DNA from: Bryobacterales bacterium
Lineage (GTDB): Bacteria > Acidobacteriota > Terriglobia > Bryobacterales > Bryobacteraceae
Length of the DNA stretch: 64,000 nucleotides
Direction of reading: 5' to 3'
Assembly (NCBI GenBank): GCA_003166865.1
Contig: PMUP01000030.1
Span: 33,361 to 97,360, forward strand
Under the pieces are notes generated by a model, which searched no databases, had not been told where the DNA came from, and worked only from the letters and a program-made list of their open reading frames with translations. The number at the start of each line of letters is the position of its first letter. The first letter of the stretch is position 1. This document shows positions 53,717 through 62,440 of this stretch, piece by piece. A program made the translations under genes and the position numbers.

Positions 53717-55525
53717 ATGCTGGAGAAGATGGGTGTTCTATTGAGCGGTTCCGCTCTGAGCAAATCCTTTGGCGCGCGGCCTCTGTTCGAGGATCTTTCG
53801 CTGAGCCTGTCCGATGGCGATCGCACCGGTCTCATCGGCCCCAATGGCAGCGGCAAAACCACCTTGCTCGAAATCCTGGCCGGCAGGGAAGCGCCCGACT
53901 CCGGGACCCGCGCCCTGCGCAAGCAAACCAGGCTCGCGTACGTCCCGCAAGATTCGCTTTTTGCTCCCAGCGACACCGTCGTTTCCGTGCTGACCGCCGC
54001 TCTTGTCGGGTTGCCGTTGGATGCAGAAGAGAAGCTAGGGCGCATCGAGCTCATGCTCGGCCGGGCCGAATTCACGGATCGCACCACGCCCGCCGCAGCG
54101 CTCTCGGGCGGCTGGAAAAAGCGCCTTTCCATCGCGGCCGCGCTGATCGCCGCGCCCGATGTGCTGCTGCTCGACGAACCCACCAATCACCTGGACCTCG
54201 AAGGCATCCTCTGGCTTGAATCGGCCATCCAGGCCGCGGGCGCTTGTTTGGTGGTCACGCACGATCGCTACTTTCTCGAGCGCGTCGCAACCCACATGCT
54301 GGAAATCAACCGGATTTATCCCGGCAGCGCGTTCCAGGTGAAGGGGAACTACAGCGAGTTCCTGGAAAAGCGCGAGGACTTTCTCGAAGCTCAGAAGAAG
54401 CAGACAGACGCCCTTGCCACCAAAGTGCGCCGCGAGATTGAGTGGCTGCGCCGGGGACCGAAAGCTCGCACCGGCAAATCACGCGCGCGTATCGATTCCG
54501 CCGGCCGTCTCATCGATGAGTTCTCCGCCGCCACTCAACGCAGCCGCGGCGGAACTGCCAAGATCGATTTCACCGCGTCCGATCGCAAGACCAAGCGCTT
54601 GATTGAAGCCGAAGCTATCGGAAAAACGCTCGGTGGCCGGCGGCTGTTCCGAAATCTGAGCCTCACCCTCGCGCCCGGCGTGCGCATTGGACTCGTCGGC
54701 GCGAACGGCAGCGGCAAAACCACGCTGCTCAAGCTCCTGGCGGGAGAGCTCTCGCCCGATGAAGGCGAGATCCGTCGCGCCGAGCGCCTGCAAATCGTCA
54801 GCTTCGCGCAGGATCGCGGCGCACACCTGGACCCCGACATCAGCCTACGCCGCGCGCTTTGCCCGGAAGGCGATATGGTGATCTATCGCGACCGTACCGT
54901 CCACGTCGTGGGCTGGGCCAAGCGCTTTCTCTTTTTGGAAGAGCAGCTCGAAATGCCGGTCTCGAAACTCTCGGGCGGCGAGCGCGCCCGCGTCATGATC
55001 GCGCGATTGATGCTGGCGACCGCCGACGTGCTGCTGCTCGACGAACCCACCAACGATCTCGACATTCCCACGCTCGAAGTGCTCGAGGATAGCCTGCTCG
55101 ATTTTCCCGGCGCCATCGTGCTGGTGAGCCATGATCGCTATATGCTCGACCGCGTCTCGACCATCGTTATCGGCCTCGACGGCGGCGAAGGCAACGCTTT
55201 CGCCGACTACTCACAGTGGGAAGCCTTCCGCGGCGAGCAGCTTTCCGAAAAGCCCGCGCCCAAACTTCCCCGCCCTGCCACGCCAACCGAGGAGCCGAAA
55301 AAGAAGCTGTCCTATTTGCATCAGCGCGAATGGGACGGCATGGAAGCGAAGATTCTCGAAGCCGAACACGAGCTCGCCGCCTGCCAGCGCGAGTTACAAG
55401 CCTCGGCGTCCGATCCAGATCGAGTCACCGAAGCCTACGACAAAATGCACGCCGCGCAACGCCGCGTGGAGGACTTGTATGCGCGCTGGGCCGAGCTGGA
55501 GTCCCAGCTAATCCCCAACCCCTAA
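53717..55525 (+). CDS. ABC-F family ATPase (Uup-like)
   Basis: Two ABC domains lie in one 602-residue chain without membrane segments: Walker A GPNGSGKTTLLEIL and VGANGSGKTTLLKLL, signatures ALSGGWKKRLSIA and LSGGERARVMIARL, Walker B LLLDEPTNHLDL and LLLDEPTNDLDI, with the charged linker EIEWLRRGPKARTGKSRARI that reaches the ribosome. A C-terminal coiled coil (LSYLHQREWDGMEAKILEAEHELAACQREL) marks the Uup branch. ABC-F proteins rescue or regulate ribosomes. ATG 53729 is an alternative start. Confidence 0.92.
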   Translation: MLEKMGVLLSGSALSKSFGARPLFEDLSLSLSDGDRTGLIGPNGSGKTTLLEILAGREAPDSGTRALRKQTRLAYVPQDSLFAPSDTVVSVLTAALVGLPLDAEEKLGRIELMLGRAEFTDRTTPAAALSGGWKKRLSIAAALIAAPDVLLLDEPTNHLDLEGILWLESAIQAAGACLVVTHDRYFLERVATHMLEINRIYPGSAFQVKGNYSEFLEKREDFLEAQKKQTDALATKVRREIEWLRRGPKARTGKSRARIDSAGRLIDEFSAATQRSRGGTAKIDFTASDRKTKRLIEAEAIGKTLGGRRLFRNLSLTLAPGVRIGLVGANGSGKTTLLKLLAGELSPDEGEIRRAERLQIVSFAQDRGAHLDPDISLRRALCPEGDMVIYRDRTVHVVGWAKRFLFLEEQLEMPVSKLSGGERARVMIARLMLATADVLLLDEPTNDLDIPTLEVLEDSLLDFPGAIVLVSHDRYMLDRVSTIVIGLDGGEGNAFADYSQWEAFRGEQLSEKPAPKLPRPATPTEEPKKKLSYLHQREWDGMEAKILEAEHELAACQRELQASASDPDRVTEAYDKMHAAQRRVEDLYARWAELESQLIPNP

Positions 55526-55542
55526 TCCCAAATCCCCAACCG

Positions 55543-55551
55543 TGCTATACT
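55543..55551 (+). promoter_or_regulatory. extended -10 promoter element
   Basis: TGCTATACT, identical to 10892 and 46145, lies 82 bases before the ATG of the helicase gene. It is preceded by AATCCCCAACC repeated three times (55510-55541). Confidence 0.5.
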
Positions 55552-55633
55552 CAGAACTACTGGAAGTTGATCCGAATCCCCCTCTCCCTTGACCGGCAGT
55601 CGGCTCGTCGTTTCTCCCTCCGCAAAATTACAA

Positions 55634-56776
55634 ATGAAAAGTTTCACTGAATTACCTCTGTCTGCTCTGCTTAAGAGCAATCTATCTAAGCACGGTTTCG
55701 TCCAGCCAACGCCCATCCAGGAGTTGGCCATCGAGCCCGCGCTGGCCGGCCGCGATCTGGTCGCCACCGCGCAAACCGGCACCGGCAAAACGCTCGCGTT
55801 TGTTCTGCCCATCATCCACCACATCTCGGCGCAATCCGGGCACTCCGGCGTTAATGCCCAAGCCGGCGTTCGGGCCGTTATCTTGACCCCAACGCGCGAA
55901 CTCGCCATCCAGATCAGCGAAGTGTTCGCCAAAATGGCCGCGGGTACCGGCGTTCGCGCCGCCGTCGCCGTCGGTGGGCTCAGCGAGCGAGTCCAGCTCC
56001 AAGCCATTCGCAAGGGCGCGCAAGTTCTCATCGCGACTCCCGGCCGCCTGTTCGATTTCCTCGGGCGCAAGCTCGTCAATCTCAGCCAGGTCCGCACGCT
56101 GGTTCTCGATGAAGCCGACCGCATGCTCGACATGGGCTTTCTTCCCACCGTCACGAAAATCATGGCGGCCATGCCGTCCGATCGCCAGACGTTGCTCTTC
56201 TCCGCCACCATTCAAAGCTCGGTCCAGCACCTGGTTCACACGCACGTTCGCAATGCCGTGCGCGTGGAAGCTGGCGACACAACCCAGCCGATCGCAAAAA
56301 TCGCTTTGCACCTTTATGAAGTGGAGCAGGACTGCAAGCTCGGCCTCCTTGAAAACATGCTGCGAAAAGAACCGGGCTCGTTCCTGGTCTTCGCCCGCAC
56401 CAAGCATGGCGCCGACAAGTTGTCAAAGAAGCTGGCGCGGGGAGGCGTAAACGCCGCGGTGATCCACGGCAATCGCAGCCAAAGCCAGCGCATTCACGCC
56501 TTGCGCGGTTTTCAGGAGGGCGACTATCGCGTGCTGGTGGCTACCGATGTCGCCGCTCGCGGCATCCACGTGGAAGGAATCTCGCACGTGGTGAACTACG
56601 ATCTTCCGCAAGTCCCGGAAGACTTCATTCATCGCGTCGGTCGAACGGGCCGCGCCGGCGCTTCCGGAACAGCTTCCACGTTCGCCACGCGCTCGGAGCG
56701 CTCGCAGATCGCCCAGATCGAGCGCAAGCTTGATTCCAAGCTGATGCGCCGCGCATTACTGCAATCCACGAACTAG
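55634..56776 (+). CDS. DEAD-box RNA helicase
   Basis: The 380-residue protein from ATG 55634 has all motifs in order: Q-motif FVQPTPIQELAIEPAL, motif I TAQTGTGKTLAFV, PTRELAIQ, GTPGR-type RLFDFLGR context, motif II VLDEADRMLDMGF, motif III FSATI, then FARTKHGADKL, VATDVAARGIHVEGISHVVNYDLP and motif VI HRVGRTGRAG. There is no long C-terminal extension, so it is a minimal RhlE-like helicase for RNA remodelling. The leader of about 80 bases may be structured. The longer ORF start (TTG 55589) is unlikely. Confidence 0.95.
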   Translation: MKSFTELPLSALLKSNLSKHGFVQPTPIQELAIEPALAGRDLVATAQTGTGKTLAFVLPIIHHISAQSGHSGVNAQAGVRAVILTPTRELAIQISEVFAKMAAGTGVRAAVAVGGLSERVQLQAIRKGAQVLIATPGRLFDFLGRKLVNLSQVRTLVLDEADRMLDMGFLPTVTKIMAAMPSDRQTLLFSATIQSSVQHLVHTHVRNAVRVEAGDTTQPIAKIALHLYEVEQDCKLGLLENMLRKEPGSFLVFARTKHGADKLSKKLARGGVNAAVIHGNRSQSQRIHALRGFQEGDYRVLVATDVAARGIHVEGISHVVNYDLPQVPEDFIHRVGRTGRAGASGTASTFATRSERSQIAQIERKLDSKLMRRALLQSTN

Positions 56777-56827
56777 TTGGATCGAGCCCACTCACCTGAT
56801 TGGGGCAGATCGGAGTTGAAGCTGAGT

Positions 56828-57145
56828 TCAGCCGACGTGGCTGACCAGGAAGCTGTTTACCAGCTCGACGAGATTCGACGCGTCCAGCAATGCCGGTTCG
56901 ACGAAGATCCCGGTTCGAAATCCGGCGCCTTCCGGTTTGGAATGTGCAACATGCCCGTAGAAAATGATCCCGAGGATTTCCAATTTCACCATCGTTCCAG
57001 GATCGGCCGCGGTCCGCAGCAGAACGCCAATGCCGGATTCGGAAAGGTCGAGCAGCTTTCCGCGCGCTTGTTCTTCGGATTCGAGGAGGGTGAGCAGCAC
57101 CGGCAAGTCCGCGGTGATGCGCTGATTGTAGCGGCGGTCCATCAA
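56828..57145 (-). CDS. PilZ-domain protein
   Basis: The 105-residue protein has the c-di-GMP binding pattern of PilZ: MDRRYNQRITADLPVLL with R-x3-R and LLDLSESGIGVLL with the D/N-x-S-x-x-G motif, followed by MVKLEILGIIFYGHVAHSKPEGAGF. It probably binds cyclic di-GMP as a stand-alone adaptor. Converges with the helicase gene. Confidence 0.85.
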   Translation of the reverse strand: MMDRRYNQRITADLPVLLTLLESEEQARGKLLDLSESGIGVLLRTAADPGTMVKLEILGIIFYGHVAHSKPEGAGFRTGIFVEPALLDASNLVELVNSFLVSHVG

Positions 57146-57190
57146 TCACTTATCGGCCCGGAGTAGGAATTACTTTAGTGGCCTGGATCC

Positions 57191-57949
57191 TTAGCGTTTC
57201 ACGATCAAGCCTTGGCCGGTAGGCAGGGACAGCACGTTGAACCCGAGCGATTGGGCGACCGCGTCGATAGCGTCGGCCTGGTATTCGAAACCATAGTAGG
57301 CATAATCGTCCAGCAGCACCAAGGCGCCGGGCGACAGGCGATTCCAAAAGTACTCGAGCGCGGCACGTTCCGGATAGGCGCAATTCATGTCGATATGCAG
57401 GAATGCCACGCTGGCTATGTTCAGCGCCGGCAAGCTATCCGGCACGGCTCCTGGAACTACCAGTGCATTCGGCCATTCGGCAAAATTGGCGCGCACACGG
57501 GCGAGGCTGGTTTCGTAGGCGCCCGTCTCCATGCCGTCCTGTGCCATTTTGCGCCTACCGCGCTGGATCTCTTCGGCGGAGAACTGCGACAGGACCGGGC
57601 CTGCGAACGTGTCCAGGAGGTAGAAGCGCTTGGCCACGTTCCGCCAATTGAGCCCGCCCATGATGGCCGAGCTCAAGAACCCGGTGTTGACACCGCACTC
57701 GACGAAATCCCCCGGCACTGCCAAGGCACTGGAGGCAGCCCAGAGAGCCACGTGCACTCGCCACTCTAAGTGCGGGTCGATGTTATTGTTGGCTTCGATA
57801 CCACGTTGATAGGCGGCTTTGAAGACCGGGTGCTGGCGAAAATGCTGGTTGTGAACGGTGAAGAGACCGTCTTCGTCGTAATGCCGGCGCGTGTTGATGA
57901 TCATGAGGCCTCTGTGGCCGAGGGCCTTCTTGATCAGAGTTTTAATCAT
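57191..57949 (-). CDS. TylF/MycF-type SAM-dependent methyltransferase
   Basis: The 252-residue protein has GDFVECGVNTGFLSSAIMGG as SAM-binding motif I, KRFYLLDTFAGP, VAFLHIDMNCAYPERAALEYFWNRLSPGALVLLDDYAYYGFEYQADAIDA with the acidic metal ligands, matching TylF macrocin O-methyltransferases and related sugar or lipid modifying enzymes. No signal peptide. The substrate is unknown; it lies alone between PilZ and TonB-type genes. Confidence 0.82.
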   Translation of the reverse strand: MIKTLIKKALGHRGLMIINTRRHYDEDGLFTVHNQHFRQHPVFKAAYQRGIEANNNIDPHLEWRVHVALWAASSALAVPGDFVECGVNTGFLSSAIMGGLNWRNVAKRFYLLDTFAGPVLSQFSAEEIQRGRRKMAQDGMETGAYETSLARVRANFAEWPNALVVPGAVPDSLPALNIASVAFLHIDMNCAYPERAALEYFWNRLSPGALVLLDDYAYYGFEYQADAIDAVAQSLGFNVLSLPTGQGLIVKR

Positions 57950-58032
57950 GCCGGACAGGAACCAGTTTACCTGTCAGGCGCACCAAGTCGCCGCCCTGCT
58001 GGCACCCTGGAATTGTGACCGGGCGCCGGCCC

Positions 58033-59358
58033 TCAGAAGTCGGCGGAGTCTGGCTTAAATAAATAGGTCAACACCATCTGGCTCTCGACCGCCCGCTCGC
58101 CTTCGCGCGCCGGCCGGAACCGCGACCGCCATGCCGCCTGAAGGGCCTCTTTGGTCAGCAGCGGCGCGCCTTGACCCATCGTCGATGCCACTTCCGCGTT
58201 GGTCACATTGCCCAGGTCATCGATCGCGACGATCACTTGCACGCGCGCTTCCGCCGGGACCTTCGTCCGCACATTAGCGGGGATCTCGAGCGCGATCTGC
58301 GGCCCTTCAAATCGCTGGGGCGGCTTGACGGGTTTGGGCTTCGCAGGCATTGGCTGGTCCGGCTTCAGAGCCCGGGCTGTTTCCATTGGCGGCGCCGGCG
58401 CGGCGGGAGACTTCGGCAGGACGACTGGCATGGTCCCCACGATCATGTAGTGCGACAATTCGCGTTGCAAGTCCGGAATCGCAAAACTGAGAGCCACTGC
58501 GGCGGCAGCCATCACCACGCCCACGATCCAGCGGCGCTTCGGTTTCTTCGCCGGACTTAGCGGGGCTTCGACTGGCGCGGGAGCGGCGGGCGTGGGTGCG
58601 GCCGGCACAGGTGCGGTTAGCAGGGGCATCTGCCGGGGAGCTTGCGCCCAAAACGTTTCCATGGCCGACAACAGTTGCTTGAATCGCTCGTCGCTCAAAT
58701 CCGGCGTCGTGACAATCCGCGTCTCCAGCTTTCGCGTTTGCACCGCCAGTTCGCCTTCCAGCAGCCCGATCCGCCGGGACAGGTTCGATTCCACTTCGCG
58801 GATCATCTTGGATGGATCAGCCGCCAGCTCTTCCCGCTCATGCCGGTTCTTGAACAGACGCCGCCCCGCAACACTGCCGTTCATCACCGCCGCCAGAGCT
58901 GTCACGGGTTGTGATTCGCCGGCCGCTTCCGCCAGCAATTGGATCTCCTGGCCGAAGCGCTGGGCATCGCGCTTGGACAAGCACCGCCACTCCGATGGCT
59001 CGGCCTCTGCATCCGCTTGGTACAGTCCGAATCCCACCAATTCGTCTTCGCCCAAGAAATCGGCGATGCGGGTAAATTGTGCGATGGTCGCGCGCCGCAG
59101 CGAAGTGGCGCCCGCGAACGCCGCGCCGAACGCATGTACCTGTTCGGCGGTGACTGCCCCAGAATATTCCGCGGTGAAGTTGAGCGACTCGGTATCGAAA
59201 TCCGACGCCATCCACTCGCCGCGCTCGGCCTCGATGTGGACATCCTCGGCCAGCAAGTGGAAGAACTTTCGCGTCTCTTCCACCACGCTGGCCAGTTTGT
59301 CGAGAGGCACGCCGGCAGTACGCCGGTTCAATTCCAGTCGAACGCGCAAGCGGGCCAT
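58033..59358 (-). CDS. TonB-family energy transducer with large N-terminal region
   Basis: The 441-residue protein has a 280-residue N-terminal part of unknown function (LDKLASVVEETRKFFHLLAEDVHIEAER, LFKNRHEREELAADPSKMIREVESNL), one membrane helix (RRWIVGVVMAAAAVALSFAIPDL), a Pro/Ala-rich linker, and a TonB C-terminal domain (VQVIVAIDDLGNVTNAEVASTMGQGAPLLTKEALQAAWRSRFRPA). TonB normally sits N-terminally anchored; here the anchor is in the middle, so the N-terminal region faces the cytoplasm. Its stop-start junction with the TPR gene is seamless. Confidence 0.75.
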   Translation of the reverse strand: MARLRVRLELNRRTAGVPLDKLASVVEETRKFFHLLAEDVHIEAERGEWMASDFDTESLNFTAEYSGAVTAEQVHAFGAAFAGATSLRRATIAQFTRIADFLGEDELVGFGLYQADAEAEPSEWRCLSKRDAQRFGQEIQLLAEAAGESQPVTALAAVMNGSVAGRRLFKNRHEREELAADPSKMIREVESNLSRRIGLLEGELAVQTRKLETRIVTTPDLSDERFKQLLSAMETFWAQAPRQMPLLTAPVPAAPTPAAPAPVEAPLSPAKKPKRRWIVGVVMAAAAVALSFAIPDLQRELSHYMIVGTMPVVLPKSPAAPAPPMETARALKPDQPMPAKPKPVKPPQRFEGPQIALEIPANVRTKVPAEARVQVIVAIDDLGNVTNAEVASTMGQGAPLLTKEALQAAWRSRFRPAREGERAVESQMVLTYLFKPDSADF

Positions 59359-60039
59359 CTACCTTACCCCCGGGATCGAAGCAGCGGGCTTCGAGACAGT
59401 GAACGCGGAAAGAATACGATCGAGAGCGATCCGCAAGTTGTGCCAGCCTTCCAGACAATCGGGCGCGAGCTCGACAATGCGATCGCAGTATTTCGCGGCG
59501 GCGTGGTTGTCGCGGCGCTCCAGCGCCACGGTCGCCAGTCCCTGCAGCGCAACAGCGGATTGCGGCGCAATGCTCAGCAGTTTCTGCGAATGTTCACGCA
59601 TGTTTTCCAGGTCGCGCGTTTCGGCGCTCATGGCGATCAGGTTCGCGAGGGTCTCTTCGGAATTTGGACCGGCTTCGAGCAAGATCTCATACGCGCTTTC
59701 GGCTTCATCGAAACGATGCAGCAGTTGCAGCGCCACGGCTTTGCCGAACAGTGCCGGGCCGGGCGCGTCGTCGCCGTGATTGAATACTTCCAACGCGTCT
59801 TCGATGCGATCCAATTTCAGCAGGCACGCTCCCAGGCCGATGCGCGCCGCTTCCCGCTGTGGCTCCAGACATAGCGCGCGATGGAATGCCTGGGCGGCCG
59901 CGTCCCAGCGTTCGGCGTGTTGGAGCCAGATGGCGAGATTGAGATGCGCGGCCGAGTTGTCGGGGTCCGCGATCACGGCGGAGAAATGATCCAAGGCTTG
60001 ATCCATCAACTCGGTTTTGATTTCGTCCGGCATTTTCAT
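59359..60039 (-). CDS. tetratricopeptide-repeat protein
   Basis: The 226-residue soluble protein has about five TPR units (AHLNLAIWLQHAERWDAAAQAFHRALCLEP, ARIGLGACLLKLDRIEDALEVFNHG, LFGKAVALQLLHRFDEAESAYEILLEAGP, ALQGLATVALERRDNHAAAKYCDRIVELAP), which mediate protein contacts. The ATG at 60039 overlaps the stop of the small upstream ORF (ATGA); its TAG is followed at once by the TonB start. The three genes look like one operon. Confidence 0.85.
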   Translation of the reverse strand: MKMPDEIKTELMDQALDHFSAVIADPDNSAAHLNLAIWLQHAERWDAAAQAFHRALCLEPQREAARIGLGACLLKLDRIEDALEVFNHGDDAPGPALFGKAVALQLLHRFDEAESAYEILLEAGPNSEETLANLIAMSAETRDLENMREHSQKLLSIAPQSAVALQGLATVALERRDNHAAAKYCDRIVELAPDCLEGWHNLRIALDRILSAFTVSKPAASIPGVR

Positions 60040-60272
60040 TTCCGCACCATTTTCGGAACCACCATTTCCCAAGCCGCCTCGTCACGTGAGGGCCGGCGCG
60101 GAGGGGGTTCGACAACTTGGAGAGCGCGCGAGGGCGCGGCGATCACAGGCTGTGGAAAAGCCAGCAGCGTATCCCAAGTCACTGAGAATCGGAATCCCTT
60201 GGGCTGCTCGGCGTTGCCGCCGGCCGGGTTCAGCAGCTTGGGCCGGGGCAAGGGAACAACCTTTGGATTCAC
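60036..60272 (-). CDS. small Pro-rich protein leading the TPR-TonB operon
   Basis: The 78-residue product from GTG 60272 reads NPKVVPLPRPKLLNPAGGNAEQP and ends MVVPKMVRK. It has no signal or membrane segment. The evidence that it is real is the ATGA overlap with the TPR gene and the ordinary codon use; the family is unknown. Confidence 0.5.
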   Translation of the reverse strand: MNPKVVPLPRPKLLNPAGGNAEQPKGFRFSVTWDTLLAFPQPVIAAPSRALQVVEPPPRRPSRDEAAWEMVVPKMVRK

Positions 60273-60339
60273 AATGAGTGAACATCGTCACCTAGCCCAA
60301 GGATGTTTAGAGTACTAAGGCCGGAATTTTCCCGCGGGC

Positions 60340-60348
60340 TGATATGCT
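60340..60348 (+). promoter_or_regulatory. extended -10 promoter element
   Basis: TGATATGCT lies 22 bases before the ATG of the next gene, the same nonamer as in the pdxR promoter. GAGGAG follows as ribosome binding site. Confidence 0.5.
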
Positions 60349-60370
60349 ACACAGAGGAGATTTCGACGCC

Positions 60371-61174
60371 ATGTTCAAGCGCCTCGGCACCGAAGCCGCG
60401 ATCGTGGCTGCGGCCGCCGTTTTCGTACTGTCGGGTCAAGACTTTGGCGCGAACAGCCGGGCCCCGCGCGCACCCCAGGGCCAGCCAGCGCCTCGCAGGG
60501 CAGATGGGAAGGTGGACTTCTCCGGCGTCTATCACGCGCCCGGCTATGGACCCGGCGATCCGCGCAGCAAAACCGGAGAGGGCTACGCACATAACATTGC
60601 GCGCGACCTTAATCCCGCCGATGTCCCCATGCTGCCTTGGGCCGCTAAGGTTTACAAGGAGCGCATGGATGCCGAAAGCAAGGATGACCCGGAAGGGTTT
60701 TGCCTGCCCATGGGGACGCCGCGCGTGAATCCGTATCCGTGGAAGATTGTGCAGACCGACAAGCTGTTCATCATCCTTTATGAGGGCAACGTTCACAGCT
60801 ATCGGCAAGTCTTTCTCGACGGGCGGCCGCACGATAAAGATGTGATCGAAACCTGGTGGGGCGATTCGATCGGCCATTGGGACGGCGACGCGCTGGTGGT
60901 GGATACGGTTGGAATGAACGATCGCGTGTGGCTGGACGCCGATGGTCATCCGCGAACGGCCAAGGCTCACACCATCGAGCGTTTCACGCGGCCGGAGTTA
61001 GCGAAGGTGGTGATCGAGATCACGATTGACGATCCCGGCGCTTACTCGAAACCATGGACCGTGCGGGAGGTCGCGCAGCTCGCGCCCGGTTGGGAAATCA
61101 TGGAAAACATTTGCAACGAGAATCAGGACGAGCACGGCAATAATTTAGACGTGCAGCATTTGGTCGGTAAGTAA
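60371..61174 (+). CDS. secreted single-domain relative of the tandem protein at 10980
   Basis: From ATG 60371 the 267-residue protein has a signal peptide (EAAIVAAAAVFVLSGQD) and one copy of the acidobacterial unit: ADGKVDFSGVYHAPG, EGFCLPMGTPRVNPYPW, WWGDSIGHWDGDALVVDTVGMN and YSKPWTVREVAQLAP, then two Cys/Asn-rich residues in ENICNENQDE. It shares the G-D-S-x-G-H-W-D/E-G-D core with both halves of the 10980 product. Downstream is a convergent DUF6152 gene, a common neighbour for such proteins. Confidence 0.75.
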   Translation: MFKRLGTEAAIVAAAAVFVLSGQDFGANSRAPRAPQGQPAPRRADGKVDFSGVYHAPGYGPGDPRSKTGEGYAHNIARDLNPADVPMLPWAAKVYKERMDAESKDDPEGFCLPMGTPRVNPYPWKIVQTDKLFIILYEGNVHSYRQVFLDGRPHDKDVIETWWGDSIGHWDGDALVVDTVGMNDRVWLDADGHPRTAKAHTIERFTRPELAKVVIEITIDDPGAYSKPWTVREVAQLAPGWEIMENICNENQDEHGNNLDVQHLVGK

Positions 61175-61188
61175 GTTGGCCAAATGAA

Positions 61189-61572
61189 TTATTGCTGGGG
61201 TCCACCGTCGGATTGCGATCCGGCGAACACTCGCTTGCCATCGGGAAACGTGACCGAGCGGGTGTTGCAGGTGTTGGTTCCGTCCTTGGCGCGAAAGCCT
61301 TGGATGGTCAGTTGATCGCCTGCTTTGACCGTGTCTTTCCGCCAGCCGGCGCGCATCAACGTATTCGGGTTGCCGCCTTCGCACATCCATTTAGTTACGG
61401 TGCCGGCGTCGTCGGTGGCATCGATGTGAAGCCAGATGTGCGGGTTGGTCCAATCGAGCTGGGTGATGGCGCCCTTGAGCGTCACCGGCTTCTTGGCGTC
61501 GAATTCCGCGGCAAAGGAATGATGCGCGAATATTGGCGCGGCGGACACCAGGAGTAAGGCGAGGTACTTCAT
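61189..61572 (-). CDS. DUF6152-family exported protein
   Basis: The 127-residue protein has a signal peptide (YLALLLVSAAPIFA) directly followed by HHSFAAEFDAKKPVTLKGAITQLDWTNPHIWLHIDA, the DUF6152 pattern, with GNPNTLMRAGWRKDTVKAGDQLTIQGFRAKDG. The double His after the cleavage site and NPH are conserved and could bind a metal. Its start overlaps the stop of the MBL gene by one base (TAATG). Function unknown. Confidence 0.82.
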   Translation of the reverse strand: MKYLALLLVSAAPIFAHHSFAAEFDAKKPVTLKGAITQLDWTNPHIWLHIDATDDAGTVTKWMCEGGNPNTLMRAGWRKDTVKAGDQLTIQGFRAKDGTNTCNTRSVTFPDGKRVFAGSQSDGGPQQ

Positions 61573-62426
61573 TACTGAGCTTCTTCGATCACCCCGTTGA
61601 GGCCCCGGGCAAGATGCAGGTCCGCCCAGTGGAACTCCGTCCTAAGCATCATGGCGATGTCGACCTTCGATTTCTTCGCGCGATTCATTTCGCGCACACG
61701 AGCGACCAGGCGCATGGTGCTTTCGCGGTAAGCCGCCATCTCTTGTTTGGTGGCCATCGGTCCGTGGCCTGGAACGACGGTGTCGAAGTCGAGTTGCAGG
61801 GCCGAGCGCAGGGTGCTGGGCCATTCGACGGCGCTGCCGCCGCCCGAATAATCGATGAGCTCGGGAACGTCGTCGCCCTTGGTGTACATGTCGCCGGCGG
61901 CTAGGACCCGATCGGCCGGGAACAGCACGACCACGTCGCCATTGGTGTGCGAGCGGCCGTAATGATAGAGCGCCACGTTCTTACCGCCGAGAAAAATGTG
62001 CGCGTGATGTTCGATCACGATGTCGGGAAGGCCAGGCTGGTTGGCGATCACCATTTGCTCGCGAGCTTCCTGAGACGCGACGACCTTGGCGTCCATGGCT
62101 TGGAACTTGGCGTTGCCTCCGCTATGGTCGCCGTGGTGATGCGTGTTGATGATGTACTTAACGGGCTTGTCGGTGATCTTCTTCAGCTCGGCCAGGATGC
62201 CGGCGTGATCGATGTCGAACTTGTCGTCCACCAGCAGGACGCCGTCGTTGGTTATCAACGCCGTGGTGTTGCCGGGGACGAAGTCGTTGTGGATCACGTA
62301 CAGGTCGTCTTTTAATTTGATGGTGTTCAGCTTCGAGGGCTGGTTGCCAAACTGCGTGTAGGCGGTGAACAGAGCGCCCAAAGCGAACACGGCCGCGAAC
62401 AATCGAACAACGGAGCTCTTGCGCAT
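61572..62426 (-). CDS. exported MBL-fold metallo-hydrolase
   Basis: The 284-residue protein has a signal peptide (SVVRLFAAVFALGALFTAYT) and the metallo-beta-lactamase-fold metal motifs: NTHHHGDHSGG (HxHxDH), GRSHTNGD, LAAGDMYTKGDD and VPGHGPM. It probably hydrolyses an ester, thioester or lactone in the periplasm; the sequence does not identify substrate. It is the third gene of the amidohydrolase-PrpD-MBL-DUF6152 group, 14 bases after PrpD. ATG 62426 is favoured over 62444. Confidence 0.86.
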   Translation of the reverse strand: MRKSSVVRLFAAVFALGALFTAYTQFGNQPSKLNTIKLKDDLYVIHNDFVPGNTTALITNDGVLLVDDKFDIDHAGILAELKKITDKPVKYIINTHHHGDHSGGNAKFQAMDAKVVASQEAREQMVIANQPGLPDIVIEHHAHIFLGGKNVALYHYGRSHTNGDVVVLFPADRVLAAGDMYTKGDDVPELIDYSGGGSAVEWPSTLRSALQLDFDTVVPGHGPMATKQEMAAYRESTMRLVARVREMNRAKKSKVDIAMMLRTEFHWADLHLARGLNGVIEEAQ

Positions 62427-62440
62427 AAGCGAAAAGTATA

